Assembly: GCA_037074705.1 (NCBI GenBank)
Contig: CM073592.1
Coordinates: 55,479,629 to 55,543,628 of the forward strand
DNA from: Zhengitettix transpicula
Taxonomy: Eukaryota > Arthropoda > Insecta > Orthoptera > Tetrigidae
Direction: 5' to 3'
DNA: 64,000 nt
The stretch's first letter is position 1. Every line of letters begins with the position of its first letter. The notes below the pieces were generated by a model. It ran no database searches. It worked only from the letters and a program-made list of their open reading frames with translations, and was not told the DNA's origin. The translations under genes and the position numbers were made by a program. This document shows positions 47,192 to 59,236 of the stretch, piece by piece.

Positions 47192-48599
47192 GTCCAGCAG
47201 TTTTAAATTTAAATATTACCTATTTTAAGTGTTTATTTTTTAGTTTTGTCTGTTCTAAAGATCGGTTTAATTCTATTATTTTCAGCATAGATTAATTTTT
47301 TGTTTATTTTAAAATATTTATCATCTTTTAAGCCCCGAGGAGTGACAGTATGACTATGTGAGTGAGTATGTAGTTCCATATTTATTTGGTTCAGTTGTCT
47401 AATTTACCTTTGAATAATTGTTTGCTAATATTAATTATGAACATTTACATTTTAAACTACTCTTAGTAATGTTAAGTCTGTTTTCTGTATGCCATTGTTT
47501 ACTTGTAATTAAAGTTATTAAGTAATGAGAAATTATTATACTGTATGAATGGAAAAAAAATTGTCTTTTGGAATACCATAGTTTCTAGTAACTACTTTCA
47601 ATTTTACTTATCATGTATCCTATTTCCTCGACCGAGGACTAATGGAATTAATCGAATAAATCAATTGTAAGGATGAAGCGTTGTGAATTTTTATCTACTT
47701 TCCGATAAACAATATATGATTAAATCCATATTGAGGATAGAATCTAATTCACGGAATAAAATCGTGGTCTCGATAGAAATTTTGTGCTTATCGCAACCTT
47801 TAAGGTTTCATGAGAAACGACGAATTGATCTGGGCCGAAATGGCTGTTATCTCCGCGTGTCAGATTGTAGAAATTATTTACGCCAGATTGCTCGGGAAAA
47901 GAGTGGAAAGTTAATTGGCTCGTTATGCCCCCAGAAAGTAATATCTGCATCGTTGCATCTCATTACCGGTTAATGAGAGCGGTGCACTTTCCTGGCAGAG
48001 CAGTGAGGCCGTTGGTGCCTTGTTTAATTACGAAAGACCGCACCCTGTCGCACGCAGAACTGCCCTCTGTCACCTGCACATTCTCGTCCTGGCCGTAGTT
48101 ATTACAGTGTGTCATCCCTGACACCGTTTAAACGCTAAGTCCTAATGCTCGTGCGAGTCTTTCGTAAAAAGAATAGAACGTTTGCATGACAGTCGTGTGC
48201 TAAACAGCTATTTCCTATGTGGGATGTAACTCACCTTAACCAACAGACTGTCAACGTCCTACAATTGGGACAACACGGCAGATTGTTAACTACGTTTTGT
48301 TATAAAAAGAAAATAGCGAATTTGCCGTGTCTGCCCGGCTCTCAGTCTGCGTCAGGAGATGGTTGGTCTGACTGCAACTGAAGTTTGATGGTGGTCTCGG
48401 ACAGGAACACCATAATAACTTAAAGCTGCATGATGGATACTCTGGTGAGGATTCGGGATTTGAAATAAGTTAGTCAGCTTAACCTTTACAAGAATGCAAC
48501 ATACATTTACTAAGAAGAAATGTACAAAGACTAAAAATCTTGAAAAGAGTGAGCAGGAGCTGCCCGAAGTCTGTGTGCAGCTCGGTTTTGTGGCACCCT

Positions 48600-49505
48600 C
48601 CCTCCAGATCCACTGTATCTGGGGATGTTTGGCATGGTGGTGGGAATGAGGCAGCCAATCTGGTAGCCCCAGCCGAAGACGAATCCTCTTTCGTAACCTG
48701 GCGGAGGTGTCACGCGCGTTCTCCTCTGTCGATCACCTTTCTCAGTATGGTAATTCGAACCGGCTGATGAATTGTTGAGGCCAGCATCCGCCTCGGGGCT
48801 TGCAGCCGATCGCGCCACTGAACTTTGAGGCTTAACTTCACGTAGGTAGCTCAGTTAGAATGCCACAAACATTAATTTAGATGTACTGTAATCCTATACA
48901 TATAATGGTCCCTCCAGAACCACTGTATCTGGAGGTGTTTGGAATGGTGGTGTGAATGAGGCAGCCAATCTGGTAGACCCAACCGAAGGATAATCCTCTT
49001 TCGTAACCTGGTGGAGGTGCCACGCGCGTTCTCCTCTGTCGATCACCTTTCTCAGTATGGTAATTCGAACCGGCTGATGAATTGTTGAGGCCAGCATCCG
49101 CCTCGGGGCTTGCAGCCGATCGCGCCACTGAACTTTGAGGCTTAACTTCACGTAGGTTGCTCATTTAGAATGCCACAAACATAAAATTAGATCTACTGTA
49201 ATCCTATACATATAATGGTCCCTCCAGAACCACTGTATCTGGGGGTGATTGGCGTGGTGATGGGAATGAGGTAGCCAATCTGGTAGCCCCAGCCGAAGGA
49301 TAATACTCTTTCGTAACCTGGTGGAGGTGCTACGAGCGTTCTCCTCTGTCGATCACCTTTCTCAGTATAGTAATTTGAACCGGCTAATGAATTGTTGAGG
49401 CCAGCATCCGCCTCGGGGCTTGCTGCCGATCACGCCTTTAAACTTTGAGGTTAAGTTTTACGTAGGTTGCTCAGTTAGAATGCCGCAAACATAAAATTAC
49501 ATATA
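48600..49505. repeat. Three tandem copies of a 310-bp GC-rich unit
   Basis: The marker CCCTCCAGAWCCACTGTATC occurs at 48600, 48910 and 49220, giving a 310-bp period; the third copy ends near 49505. Units share AGCCAATCTGGTAG, CTTTCGTAACCTGG, CGCGTTCTCCTCTGTCGATC, ACCGGCTGATGAATTGTTGA and CGCCTCGGGGCTTGC. Each unit has a tRNA A-box-like TAGGTAGCTCAGTTAGAATG on + and a B-box-like GGTTCGAATTAC on -. A minus-strand frame of about 95 codons is partly shared, but its ends differ. The unit is unidentified; it may be a young satellite seed or a piece of an element. Confidence 0.9.
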
Positions 49506-50929
49506 TATAAATAAAAAATAGAACATTATTTTATGTAATTTGTCAGAAAAAATTATAATAAACAATATTTAATAAATCTTTAATTTCTACATAAAAAATT
49601 ATAATATAGATTACGATGTCCATATGACTCTCACCTCTTAAAATGATAACAATAATTTGGAGACCTTCAACCTAAATATAAAATTTATTGCCAAAAAAAT
49701 ATTTAATATATTTATATCAAAAAATATAAATATGATTGCAATTAGTTTAATATTTAATTTAAAGTTTTGATAATTATTTTTACTACCTAAAGAGGTTATA
49801 ATATTTAGGGGGGAAAATATGATTAAATTGTAACTTTATTAAATTTATTACATAATTTTTCTGACTTATCCTGTCCGTAATTATTATATATTTCAATTAA
49901 AATATGAAATAAAGATGATATGCCAAGGTTTAATAAATATATTGGAACGATGCTGTGAATTTGTTAAATGTAAACGAAACAATTTTACTTGTAAAAACAA
50001 AATAACAGACCGTTTCCAATTTGTCAGACTAAACATTATTAGTATTCGTTCGTTCATTTTTTAAGTGTTTCCACGATAGAATACCCCGTTATCAGATCTC
50101 AGTTACTTTCAACGAATAACGAAAATTACATATATAGCTCAGTGGACGGTGTTGTTGAGGAAGAGGAATATATCCCTTTATTTGGACAAGAAGGAACATT
50201 TCAAATAATATGAGCAAAGTCGGAAGTATCATATAAGTATCATATATAATATCATAAAATATGCAATTATGAGCACGCAAATTCAAATTAAAAACCGCTA
50301 ATATCCTGAAGCAACTAGAAGTTGAGACCACATCCTTCCGAACGCTGAATGTAAATCCTTTGATTACCAAGTTATGTAATGAAACACTGGAACTCCAGAC
50401 CACATCCGACATACAGCTAAATGTCAGCTAACTTCCAAGTGCACTCCAGTTTTCATAACAACTCTGACAGTGACATATTCATAAAGGTTAATGAATTACA
50501 CTTATTACCAAGAAATATTCAAGGAAAATTCAACAAAGTTTCAAGAAATCATCGAACGACAGCGACACAGATCAATATATCTTCATTTTATATTAATTCT
50601 AATGCATTATGTAGCTATTGTCGTTTATGATTGGAAACGACTACAAAATTACAGCTAATTTGTAAGTACTGTGAAATTGTTGGATCAGCCCTGTTCAATA
50701 GTAATTGTATCAAACATGTTTCTCTTATGAACGTATACAATGTACAGGGATTATAGGCCTAAAATTTACGCTTGATGAAAAAAACTGACAATTTATTTTA
50801 TTAATTAATTAAACCACACAACATGTTTTTATTCACTGTGTTCTTTGAAGTTATGAACTATGGTGGAATTATTGTATATGGAAATATCTGTCCTATATAA
50901 TCTAAGAAGATAGAAATATTCTTTTATTC

Positions 50930-51264
50930 CATCCTAAGCTTAACTCAAACAATTTAAAAACCATCTTACACATTCTTGAAACGTACCCTCATAATTGTAT
51001 AAACAATTCGTAAACAAAAAATATTTTATCACCAACATACAAAGTCCAACACCAAAGTTCTGTATCATTATTCCATATCTTGAATCCATTTTCCATTCTT
51101 AGAAATAAAGACCACGTACACCTTTCCAACATAGTTTATAATATAAAGGACACAGTCAATAAAAATAAATTAAATGAAGTTTGAAAATTAAAATAAAAAA
51201 CTATCATTTCACATATGTAGGACAAACAGAAACAATGGCGAAAATCAGATTTAAGGAATATAAA
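50930..51264 (+). pseudogene. Penelope-like element C-terminal fragment (linker plus endonuclease start)
   Basis: In one frame HILNPFSILRNKD, then HVHLSNIVYNIKDTVNKN runs to a stop. After a frame change FTYVGQTETMAKIRFKEYK follows at 51208-51264. The first part resembles the PLE region between RT and endonuclease (an ILKPFxI-like motif, then a VKD-like motif). The second part carries YVGQT and the R-x-K-E-x block of the GIY-YIG domain. It is disrupted by stops. A hammerhead-like motif follows 340 bp downstream at 51606. Confidence 0.65.
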
Positions 51265-51599
51265 TAAAAATTAACGCAAGACAGACTTCCGGTATTTTAA
51301 AAACATATTGTAGACTAAAACATCAGATAAATTCGAACAATTTTCGTATTTTGGATATAGAAAACAATTAACAATGTATACTAATATCCGTAATGTTACA
51401 CATTAAAAATGTTAAAACATATTTAACGTTAAAACATATTTTTACAACTCCATATTTTATTAATCGTTAGTTAATTTTTCAATATGTTAGTTTACTTTAT
51501 ATTTAATCTGTATCGCTCATTTATAATTATAAATTCTTCTTTTTCCTATAATAATGTATTTTTAATTTAATATCTCTGTATTTACTGTTACTGTGTTAT

Positions 51600-51650
51600 C
51601 CTTACCTGAAGAGGGTCCACATAAGGACCCAAACATGTAGTGTAATTTAA
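51600..51650 (+). ncRNA. Hammerhead-ribozyme-like motif, perfect stem II, one core base changed
   Basis: CTGAAGA (51606-51612) is followed by a perfect 6-bp hairpin GGGTCC-ACATAA-GGACCC, then AAAC and ATGTAGTG. If the outer pair is opened, the box reads CAAAC in place of GAAAC. It follows a PLE endonuclease fragment, as a 3' pseudo-LTR would. Confidence 0.45.
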
Positions 51651-52533
51651 TTAATTGATAAAGCAAAATATTTTTAATTGGCTGTTATTGGCTGTTTTTT
51701 CATAAAAATTGTTTTCACATATATTTAAAATTTCTGTTATTAATTAAGATAAGGAGATTGATGAAGCTTATTCGGAGTTGCCCAAGGTTTAATGAATGAC
51801 TAAACAAGCTCATAACGACTCAAAAAAGTATCAATAAAATATATAATGGTTATGGTTGATGGTTTGTGTGTAATTTGGATTACTTCATACTCATATGACC
51901 ACTAATATGGTCATTTTAATTACGGAACGTTAATTGAGTAGAAGAACGTTAAATAAAAGAATTAATCTAACATATTATCGTAATCACAATTATTTTGGAG
52001 TAAAAGACTATTTCCCTGTTTTTCCCCAAGAGTACTGAAAATTGGTCATATTTTAATCTCTATATTGTTAAACACTATACCATACTTTAATTAGTGTTTT
52101 TAAGGCTAGTGTTTCAAAGAAAATAAATTTCGGTAAAATTAAAGGAAAGTAGAAAGTGAAGGTGTATAAGTTGCCCATTTATCGATAATAAATCCCCACA
52201 GAAGTATGAAAACTATAAAAAGCCTGTAAATGGTTGGTATTTGAAATTGGTCTTTCGTATCACCAACCAAATTATTACTCCTAATAAATTAAACACAGAA
52301 AATTTATATTATTTAATGAGGTCTGAATATACATAATTTTCTGTAGGGGCAAAATTTAGTTTTTATAATGAAAACTGAACAATAGTCAATAAAATTAGAT
52401 AAAGATATATTAACCTATAACTTTTAAAGGAAGAAGGGAAAATGAGACAAATTGTTATATCATTTGTGGTCGTAGTGAGCCACTCTAGTCCAAGCTTGGA
52501 GGAGTAAGCCTCATTTAAGCTGAGACTGAGATT

Positions 52534-52745
52534 ATGTTTGACGACGAGGAGGCGGACTGGGACTGGGACGGAAAGTGGACGTCCTATCAACACCAAGGAT
52601 GTTGTCGTGTTTTCCAGGAGCAGGAGAAGACGGGATTTCGGTTGAGGCGAGATCGAAATTCTCCTTCACGTCATCTGAGGCGAGCAACAATCACCGTGGA
52701 GGAGATCCACACCGCCTGGGATCGAAAACTGTTAATTTCTCCGTA
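52534..52745 (+). other. GC-rich island with a 70-codon frame, unassigned
   Basis: The frame starts at ATG 52534 with MFDDEEADWDWDGKWTSYQH, ends at TAG 52743, and is highly charged. The island is sharply GC-richer than its surroundings. A second frame (52575-52781) overlaps. No known domain is seen; it may be an exon or an element fragment. Confidence 0.22.
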
Positions 52746-53027
52746 GAACATGTTTTACTCTTTCTTAAAAATACAGTTTAGCAAGTTATTACGTTCAGTG
52801 ATATATAATTCTACCATTTTTCAAAATTAGCCAACAAGCCGCAGTAAAATCATACCTTAAGTTTGTCATTACTCTAATAATAGAGTTATTATTTGTAAAT
52901 AAAAATAAAATTTGTGGTAACGATCATAAGTAAACTTTGTAATAGTTAATTACTTCATGTTTTACAATAAAATTAATTTAAGAAGAAATCGGCCATATGT
53001 CAGAATTTATTTATAAACATTAAAATT

Positions 53028-53070
53028 TACACATAACGTTTCATCCCTTTGTTTAGGGCTTTTCAGCTGT
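53028..53070 (-). ncRNA. Hammerhead-ribozyme-like motif, first core box altered
   Basis: The minus strand reads CTGAAAA, then GCCCT-AAACAA-AGGGAT, then GAAAC (53038-53042) and GTTATGTG. Stem II and GAAAC are good, but the G of CTGANGA is changed to A. It lies 310 bp from a better motif in opposite orientation (53352). Confidence 0.4.
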
Positions 53071-53347
53071 GTTTAAAAAATTAATTAATAAATATAATGA
53101 AGAAACCAAACGGTTTAATCCCTACAAATAAATAAATTTAGTACTATGATTTCTTTTCCTAGTAGGTCAATACAATGAATTGGCTGCACAGCCAATGACA
53201 ATATATAATAAATAATTTTTACCTACATTATTTAAATAACTAATTAAAATAAATAGTAAATTTCAATAAAACTAATTAACAGAAAATAATTGTGGAATAA
53301 ACCTTTTATTGCTTTATTCATTATATTTCTTAATTAAATTTTTAGAT

Positions 53348-53395
53348 TCTTCTGAAGAGGTTCCTAAATAACGGGATGAAACTATTTTATTTAAC
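53348..53395 (+). ncRNA. Hammerhead-ribozyme-like motif with both core boxes
   Basis: CTGAAGA (53352-53358) is followed by stem II GTTCC-TAAATAAC-GGGAT (5 bp with two G-T pairs), then GAAAC (53378-53382). The stem III side has drifted (TATTTTATTT). It is a retained but probably decaying core. Confidence 0.45.
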
Positions 53396-53627
53396 TGTAA
53401 ATTTTAATGTTCTTAAATATTTTTTTTTCTTTTGGCCAATTTCTACTAATTATATTTGATACGTCAGATAAAGTTTAATTTTTAAGTTAAATTTATTTTG
53501 TAAAATTTTTATCTATTTCATTAATTTCAAATCTATATAACAGATAGTCATCATTGATTGATGCCAGCTGGCTGCTGCATTGTTTTGTCAAAAACGTGAT
53601 AATATTTATAAACTATGAATAAACCTG

Positions 53628-53639
53628 CCCCCCCCCCCC
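53628..53639 (+). repeat. C homopolymer (C12)
   Basis: An uninterrupted run of about 12 C in otherwise AT-rich DNA. Confidence 0.9.
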
Positions 53640-54589
53640 ATGAAATAACATTGCTCATATAACCTGGAATATTAGGAAGAGTGGAGCAATTAAGATGTTC
53701 CTTGAGATCTAAAATAGCACCATTGGACCCCTATAGATAGCATCGAATCATTGTGGTTTTTTCTGACTGCTCCATTCCTAAGGAATCCATTGGCAAATCA
53801 ACAATTGATTGTCTAAAGTCTTAAGTTAACTACTATTTTATTGCAGCTTTCATAATAATTTTAGAGAACTTTTATAAACTTTAATGTGCTGTATTTTAGA
53901 TATTTGAATAATTGAAGTGTTTTTGTAGATAATTTACTGGACGATCATTCACTGGGATTTGTTGTATTTTGTACTTAAATGTTTTTTCAATAAATTTAAT
54001 TGTACCGAATCTGTTACACATCCTGTTTCCAATGAAACATACCCAGCGATACAAAAGTTATTTATTAAAATTGGGGATGAAGAAAATATTTCTATGATCG
54101 CAAATCTGAGAACCGGAATATAAATTCGAGTGTTTATTCTAGTGTTATTAATTTATGCTATACTTCTAAAAAATAAATTATGTTCATGTTATTTAGCATA
54201 ATCCATGAGTTGATCTGGGAAACACCATAGATCCTTATCACTCACCTGCGTGAACTAAGAAAGGCTGAGTGCATGATAAAATTATCAGAAATTCGCCCCA
54301 TAATTCCAGGCAGATAACGGTAAATGTTTGATTCAGGATGATTCAATACAAAGATGCTTATAGACAAATTTCAGTGATAATCCTGGGTCTTCACTTATCA
54401 TTTGAGGCTACAGGCTCAGCAAAATATCCCAGAAATATATGCAGCATGGAGGTAGTTTCAAATTTCGATAGTATCTCACGGAAGAAACGAATCGTGGCCG
54501 CTTAAAAAGCCACAAATCATCCTTGCGGGGGGAAGCAACTATTATTTGGTTGCTAATAAAGAAACGCTGGCTGAATAGTGGGCGTTATC

Positions 54590-54850
54590 TACTTCGCCGC
54601 TTGAGTTCACAATGCCATTATAGAGCGGCGACGTGCGTCAAAGTTGGAGCTGGCGTCTGCGTCTGTGTTTGAGAGGCGTCGTAATTGTGAGCCTCTCTCT
54701 GTTCCAAGCGGAAGCGCAGATTTCGGACTGCAATTTCCGCCCGGACCGGGCTGCCGTTTCACGAAAGGTTCGTTTATCTTACTCTCGAAAATTATCCTTC
54801 CACGGTGGACTTCTCATTCGCACGGGCTGAAGGAAAGCCGTCAAGTCTGA
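54590..54850 (+). other. GC-rich island with exon-like open frames, unassigned
   Basis: The + strand frame contains GVVIVSLSLFQAEAQISDCN, signal-peptide-like, then FRPDRAAVSRK ending at AAAG|GTTCGT, which resembles a splice donor. No in-frame ATG precedes it (the nearest ATG at 54612 is followed by a stop). It is at best part of an exon, or a chance pattern in a GC-rich element. Confidence 0.18.
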
Positions 54851-55289
54851 AACCAAATATTTTAAGTGCTGAAGATAACTTCGTACTCAGAATACTGTAA
54901 CGAGCATCGCTGTAAATCTTAATTAAGAGACTTAACAATTTAGTCCGTAACGTTATCCGCGCTAAATCATTGTAATTATTTTTCGCTGGCGTTCATTGTA
55001 TAGGGTGTCATATGGACAGCATTTGTAACCCAAGTCAGAGGGTATAACGTAGGTTTGTAATATTACAAGTACTGGGCAGGGGCAATGAATTTGTTAATAC
55101 CGTACGCTGCGGTGCTATTAATTGTAATGCTTATACTTACTGTTGGGGCGGATAGGAATTTAAAAGAAATTACTCATTACGTACCAAAAATCAAACACAT
55201 TTTTTTTAAAAATTTCGGTTACTGATTTACAATCTACTCTTAACACTTAGAGTAATAAGTAAATTGTTTAATTATTAAGGCTATTTGTC

Positions 55290-55922
55290 TTGAGTAGGGC
55301 ACCGTCCAGTGGCGGGTCTCCTGAATTTATTTAGTGATGTCGTCTGGCCATAATCTCTTCAATCTTCTTGCTACGGATTGTTGGAGGTAGAGGTCGGCGA
55401 TGTATTTGTTGTGGTGGTTTATTGTTCTTTCTTTGCTTTTCGAGGCATACGTCTTGACGGTTTCTCAAATAAATGGAATTTTGAGGTCGTAATGGAGTGT
55501 ATGGTTGTTGATTTACCACGGTGCAGTGACTAGGGTGCGCAAAGTCTTTGATTGAAAAGTCTGCAAGATCTTGATATTTGATGGTTTGCTGCATCCCCAT
55601 AATTCGATCCCGTAAGACCATATAGGTATTAGTATGGTTTTATATAGAAGCAGATTGTTTTCAGTAGTGAGTTGGGATATTCGTCCAAGTAGCCAGTGCA
55701 TGTTTTTAGTTTTTAGTTTAAGTTGTTCCGTTTTGGCTTTTACGTGGTTTTTCCATGTCATTTTTTGGTCGAGACGGATTCCTAGATATTTTACTTCAGT
55801 TTTTACTGGGATAAGTTCACTAAATATTTTAACTTTCGGGCTCGTCAAGCGTTTATTTGTGAACGTAATTTGCGGGGACTTGTTGCAGTTTACTTTGATG
55901 CGCCATTGGTTGAGCCAGTTTT
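55290..55922 (-). pseudogene. Jockey-like LINE reverse transcriptase C-terminal fragment, copy 3
   Basis: On the minus strand the frame gives NWLNQWRIKVNCNKSPQITF, KTEVKYLGIRLDQKMTWKNH, then LYKTILIPIWSYGIELWGCS and FQSKTLRTLVTAPWYV. It continues into a proline-rich tail (RRPLPPTIRSKKIEEIMARR). These are the thumb and C-terminal blocks of jockey-clade RTs, the same region as 25560-26030, but clearly a different subfamily. The frame from 55848 to about 55513 is open, and a frame change is needed near 55600. It is 5'-truncated at 55922, exactly where the AT minisatellite begins. Confidence 0.85.
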
Positions 55923-55959
55923 AAGCAAAAAATAAATGAGTTTGTATTTTACAATAAAT

Positions 55960-56149
55960 ATATATATATTACAATATATATATATTACAATATATATAAA
56001 TATTACAATATATATAAATATTACAATATATATAAATATTACAATATATATATATATTACAATATATATAAATATTACAATATATATAAATATTACAATA
56101 TATATAAATATTACAATATATATTACAATATATATATATATATATATTG

Positions 56150-56179
<30 letters not shown>
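55960..56179. repeat. AT minisatellite, 18-bp unit ATTACAATATATATAAAT
   Basis: About eight units of an 18-bp repeat with length variants, finishing with TATATTGTAATATA in inverted orientation and a (TA)n tract. The unit matches the ends (ATTACAATATATATA) of the elements at 20328 and 22991. Open frames reading INITIY repeats are artefacts. Confidence 0.95.
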
Positions 56180-56182
<3 letters not shown>

Positions 56183-56279
56183 AGTATGGGAAATTTGAGA
56201 AGTTGAACTTATAAATTTTACAATATATATATATATTGTAAAATTTATAAGTTCAACTTCTCAAATTTCCCATACTTGT
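56180..56279. repeat. Perfect 100-bp palindrome
   Basis: The left half 56180-56229 (ACAAGTATGGGAAATTTGAG onward) is the exact reverse complement of 56230-56279, with no spacer and centred in a TATATA core. I checked the pairing base by base. Confidence 0.97.
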
Positions 56280-56727
56280 TGCCGTCATGAACATCTGGCT
56301 TACGTATATATACGTATATTTCAAGGATATATTTAATAAAAAGTTTTAAATATTTACAATTTTAATTACAATATATTTATTAATAAATAAACTATATATA
56401 TATATATCTGTGTGTGTTTGGCAACTGGTGGGATTCACACTCGCTTGTCCAGAGCTGTATGACTTCCTGCCATTAAATTTGCTGCCAAACCTGACAACAT
56501 TCTTGGTGGTCCAACAACCTCGCGTTCCTAGCCTCTGTCCTCTCCTTTCATTTTTTTTGTCTATTATGCGCCTCATCTGTCTCTTATTCATATTTTAACA
56601 CAAATAGTCATCACTTCCACGTCATTAACAATAAATCCTTAGCCATTCGTTTAAAAGAGGGTCGGATTCTGTCTCTTTGCCTTTGTTCCCACTCCTACAA
56701 ATTTTGCATGATTGCTGCAATAACACT

Positions 56728-56745
56728 CCCCCCCCCCCCCCCCCC
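56728..56745 (+). repeat. C homopolymer (C18)
   Basis: An uninterrupted run of 18 C. It is length-unstable. Confidence 0.9.
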
Positions 56746-56837
56746 GATGATGACACATCTTATTTCGTAGTTATATTTATCAGACTTCAATTTAATTATA
56801 CATGCTTCAACACAGTCAAATTAAAAAAAATAAAAAA

Positions 56838-56882
56838 TTAACATAACGTTCCGTCCTCAATAGAGGACTTCATCAGGTGTAC
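56838..56882 (-). ncRNA. Hammerhead-ribozyme-like motif, one core base changed
   Basis: The minus strand reads CTGATGA (56870-56876), then GTCCT-CTATTG-AGGAC (perfect 5-bp stem II), then GGAAC and GTTATGTT. It shows the typical A-C/G-T stem III with a 5-base loop. The GAAA to GGAA change is the same as in the motif at 19360. Confidence 0.45.
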
Positions 56883-57429
56883 GATTTAATAAACATGAAA
56901 AACAAAATAAAAATTATATTTAACCAAGTGTTGGCTAAAACGTTTTTAGTATAAAACAGATTTTATTTAATTCTGTAAAAAATTATATATTGATGTTATA
57001 TAAATAAAACTTGTGTAGAATTTAATAGGCAGGCTGTGTCTGTAATGGCCGTTGCATTCTAAATGAGCACAATAATGCAATCGAAGTTAGTTATTTAAAT
57101 ATATGTATTTGGACACGACTGAATAATTTTGAATGTTGAACTGAAGAATGTTTTCGTAATTCGGGGTTTCAAAGAACGTTTCGTTTGACCGATATAACAT
57201 GCATTGCAATCAAAACAGTTTTATAAACTAAATTATGATTGTCCAAGATATTAAATTGGTCTTAAATTTTTTTGACTAGGCTTATTAGAAATTCTACGCT
57301 TAAATTATTTATATATTCATAGGAGAATTTCAAATGTACGGAAATTATAAGTTAAATATATATTATATAATCTTATATTAAAAAATGTTTAGTCATCATC
57401 TATTTAAATATAATTTTTATTTGTTTTTA

Positions 57430-57475
57430 GATTACTGCTTGAGTCCTAGATTGAGGACGAAACGATATGTTAATT
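57430..57475 (+). ncRNA. Hammerhead-ribozyme-like motif, first box degenerate
   Basis: TGCTTGA stands where CTGANGA is expected. It is followed by GTCCT-AGATTG-AGGAC (perfect stem II), GAAAC (57459-57463) and GATATGTT, giving the conserved A-C/G-T stem III with a 5-base loop. Confidence 0.4.
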
Positions 57476-57699
57476 TTTTTGTTAATAAATTATTTCTGAC
57501 TAATTTGGCTCTGTTTATAAATTTAAATAATATTTTCATTGCAACAGGCATGGGGGTCAGACCTTATTTTTATATTAAATAATTTTTGGACTTGTAAGTG
57601 TATTCAATCAAATTTATCAGAATATTCAAAATCATTGAAGAAAGTTTAGATCAAAATATTTATTATTTGGTCTCATTTTTTTCTCTTTTTTAACTATTG

Positions 57700-57740
57700 T
57701 TCACCAGACGAAATCCGAAATTAGGTACGAAATGGAGTGA
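57700..57740 (+). repeat. Degenerate hammerhead-like motif
   Basis: CAGACGA, then AATCCGAAATTAGGTAC and GAAATGG. The outline is retained, with both boxes altered by one base and a weak stem. Confidence 0.3.
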
Positions 57741-59168
57741 CATTGTTCCATTTGTATGAATTGCATTGTCAATTACTAAACCTTTTCTGACAGGCCATTA
57801 TTTATTCGATATAAGCATCATTTCTTCGTCAGGTAAAAGCGAATGAATAGTTTTTGCAGTGGCCACTCATGTTTCAGTGCTAGGAGCCATCTAATTGCAA
57901 ATTTACATAAATTTAAATATAAAAGAATAAATGTCCTGCATGCTAATAATATTCACGAGGAAGCAGCTGTAGCAGATGTAGGAAAGTTGCATCACTGCAA
58001 AGAGATGAGAGTATTTTCACCAAGGTAATCGTATGCGACTGCGTCTCGGTTTAAGCACTTCGAATGAATAATACAGGTTATTTTTTTTTCTTTGCATAAA
58101 TATTGTTGTCATGGTATATTAAGCCTGGAAAGATGACATCCTGTCTAAATAGATTCGATTATGCTCTACGGGCCTGCTGGTTTCCTAGTAACGCTCTTAT
58201 TGTCCAAAGAGAAGAAACGCGTCGGACTTCAGGCGATTCTAAAACATACAAGACTTGTGGTCTGATTTTTTATACTTCTTCCATCTTATTATGCTATAAA
58301 ATTAAGATATAAGTACGAGGTAAGGTCAATTAGAGCATACAAAATCTAAGAGCCGGTGATAGTAGCATTGAAACAAATTTCTTTCTGAGAAAGCTGAATA
58401 CGTATAAGGCGTATCCATTGAGCGGTTTCATCTTTACTGTCGTTCAAAGCAATCGTTAGTGCTATTTTTAACCACGAAAAAGTTTCGTGCAGCGATTAAA
58501 CGCTTTTTATTTGACAGACAAAGCACCTAAGGAAATCCATGCCGAGTCTGATGAAGTTCATCTGACCCAGCGTTTAAAACGGTATATAATTGCGTGCTTG
58601 AGTTTAAACGAGGTCTGACATACACATGTGATGAACGTCGTAATGGAGGTGACTGCGTAAAAAATGATGGACAGAATCTATTTTCCGTGGGCGAGTCTAT
58701 TACGCGAACTGGTTTTAGCCACAAGAATATCAGATAGCTTAGTGGTTTCAATGTAACGTGAAATATTGTCTCTAAAAAATATCTGTAAGATGAATGTCGC
58801 GTTTTGCGCGTAGTGGAAAGTAAACGCAATCTAGCTGTCGGTTCAGTGGCTTTTAGGACGCAATCATGAGCAGTTTTTACGAAACTACTGTTTAAACATG
58901 GATCCTCCACTACACTCCGAAACGGTAGGTTTCTGCAGGCGAGTCGTTTCTCAAAGAGGTAAAGGCGGTGAAATCAGACACGATATTTTGTGATTTATAT
59001 AGAATCATCCTCATGGACTATGTGTACTTATGTTCTTTGTAAGCACTTTACGTCATACCCTCGAAAATAATGGCATTTATATACATCAAATAAAATTGTT
59101 TTTTATTTTTTTGTGGATATTATTTTTGAAATCAATATAAATAGAGGCGTTTGATTTGTACCACCTTT

Positions 59169-59236
59169 GCAAGACCGTAATTACAGGCGCGTGGATGTCT
59201 TAATTGGTTGGGTGGACCACGCGCCCGAGATCTTGC
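59169..59236. repeat. Strong GC hairpin in a GC-rich island
   Basis: GGCGCGTGG (59186-59194) pairs perfectly with CCACGCGCC (59217-59225) around a 22-base loop. An outer GCAAGA/TCTTGC pair (59169-59174 with 59231-59236) could extend it. The surrounding island 59160-59410 is GC-rich. Function is unknown; it is not a tRNA. Confidence 0.6.

Noticed and set aside
54612..54830. Secreted-protein-like frame VIVSLSLFQAEAQISDC
   Set aside because: It has no usable ATG (the only upstream in-frame ATG is followed by a stop). Kept only as an unassigned GC-rich island.
55890..56214. Long Ile-Tyr-Asn repeat frames on both strands
   Set aside because: These are translations of the AT minisatellite.
58527..58910. 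127-codon minus-strand frame
   Set aside because: It starts at GTG with no in-frame ATG, and shows no motif or splice signals. It is treated as a chance frame.
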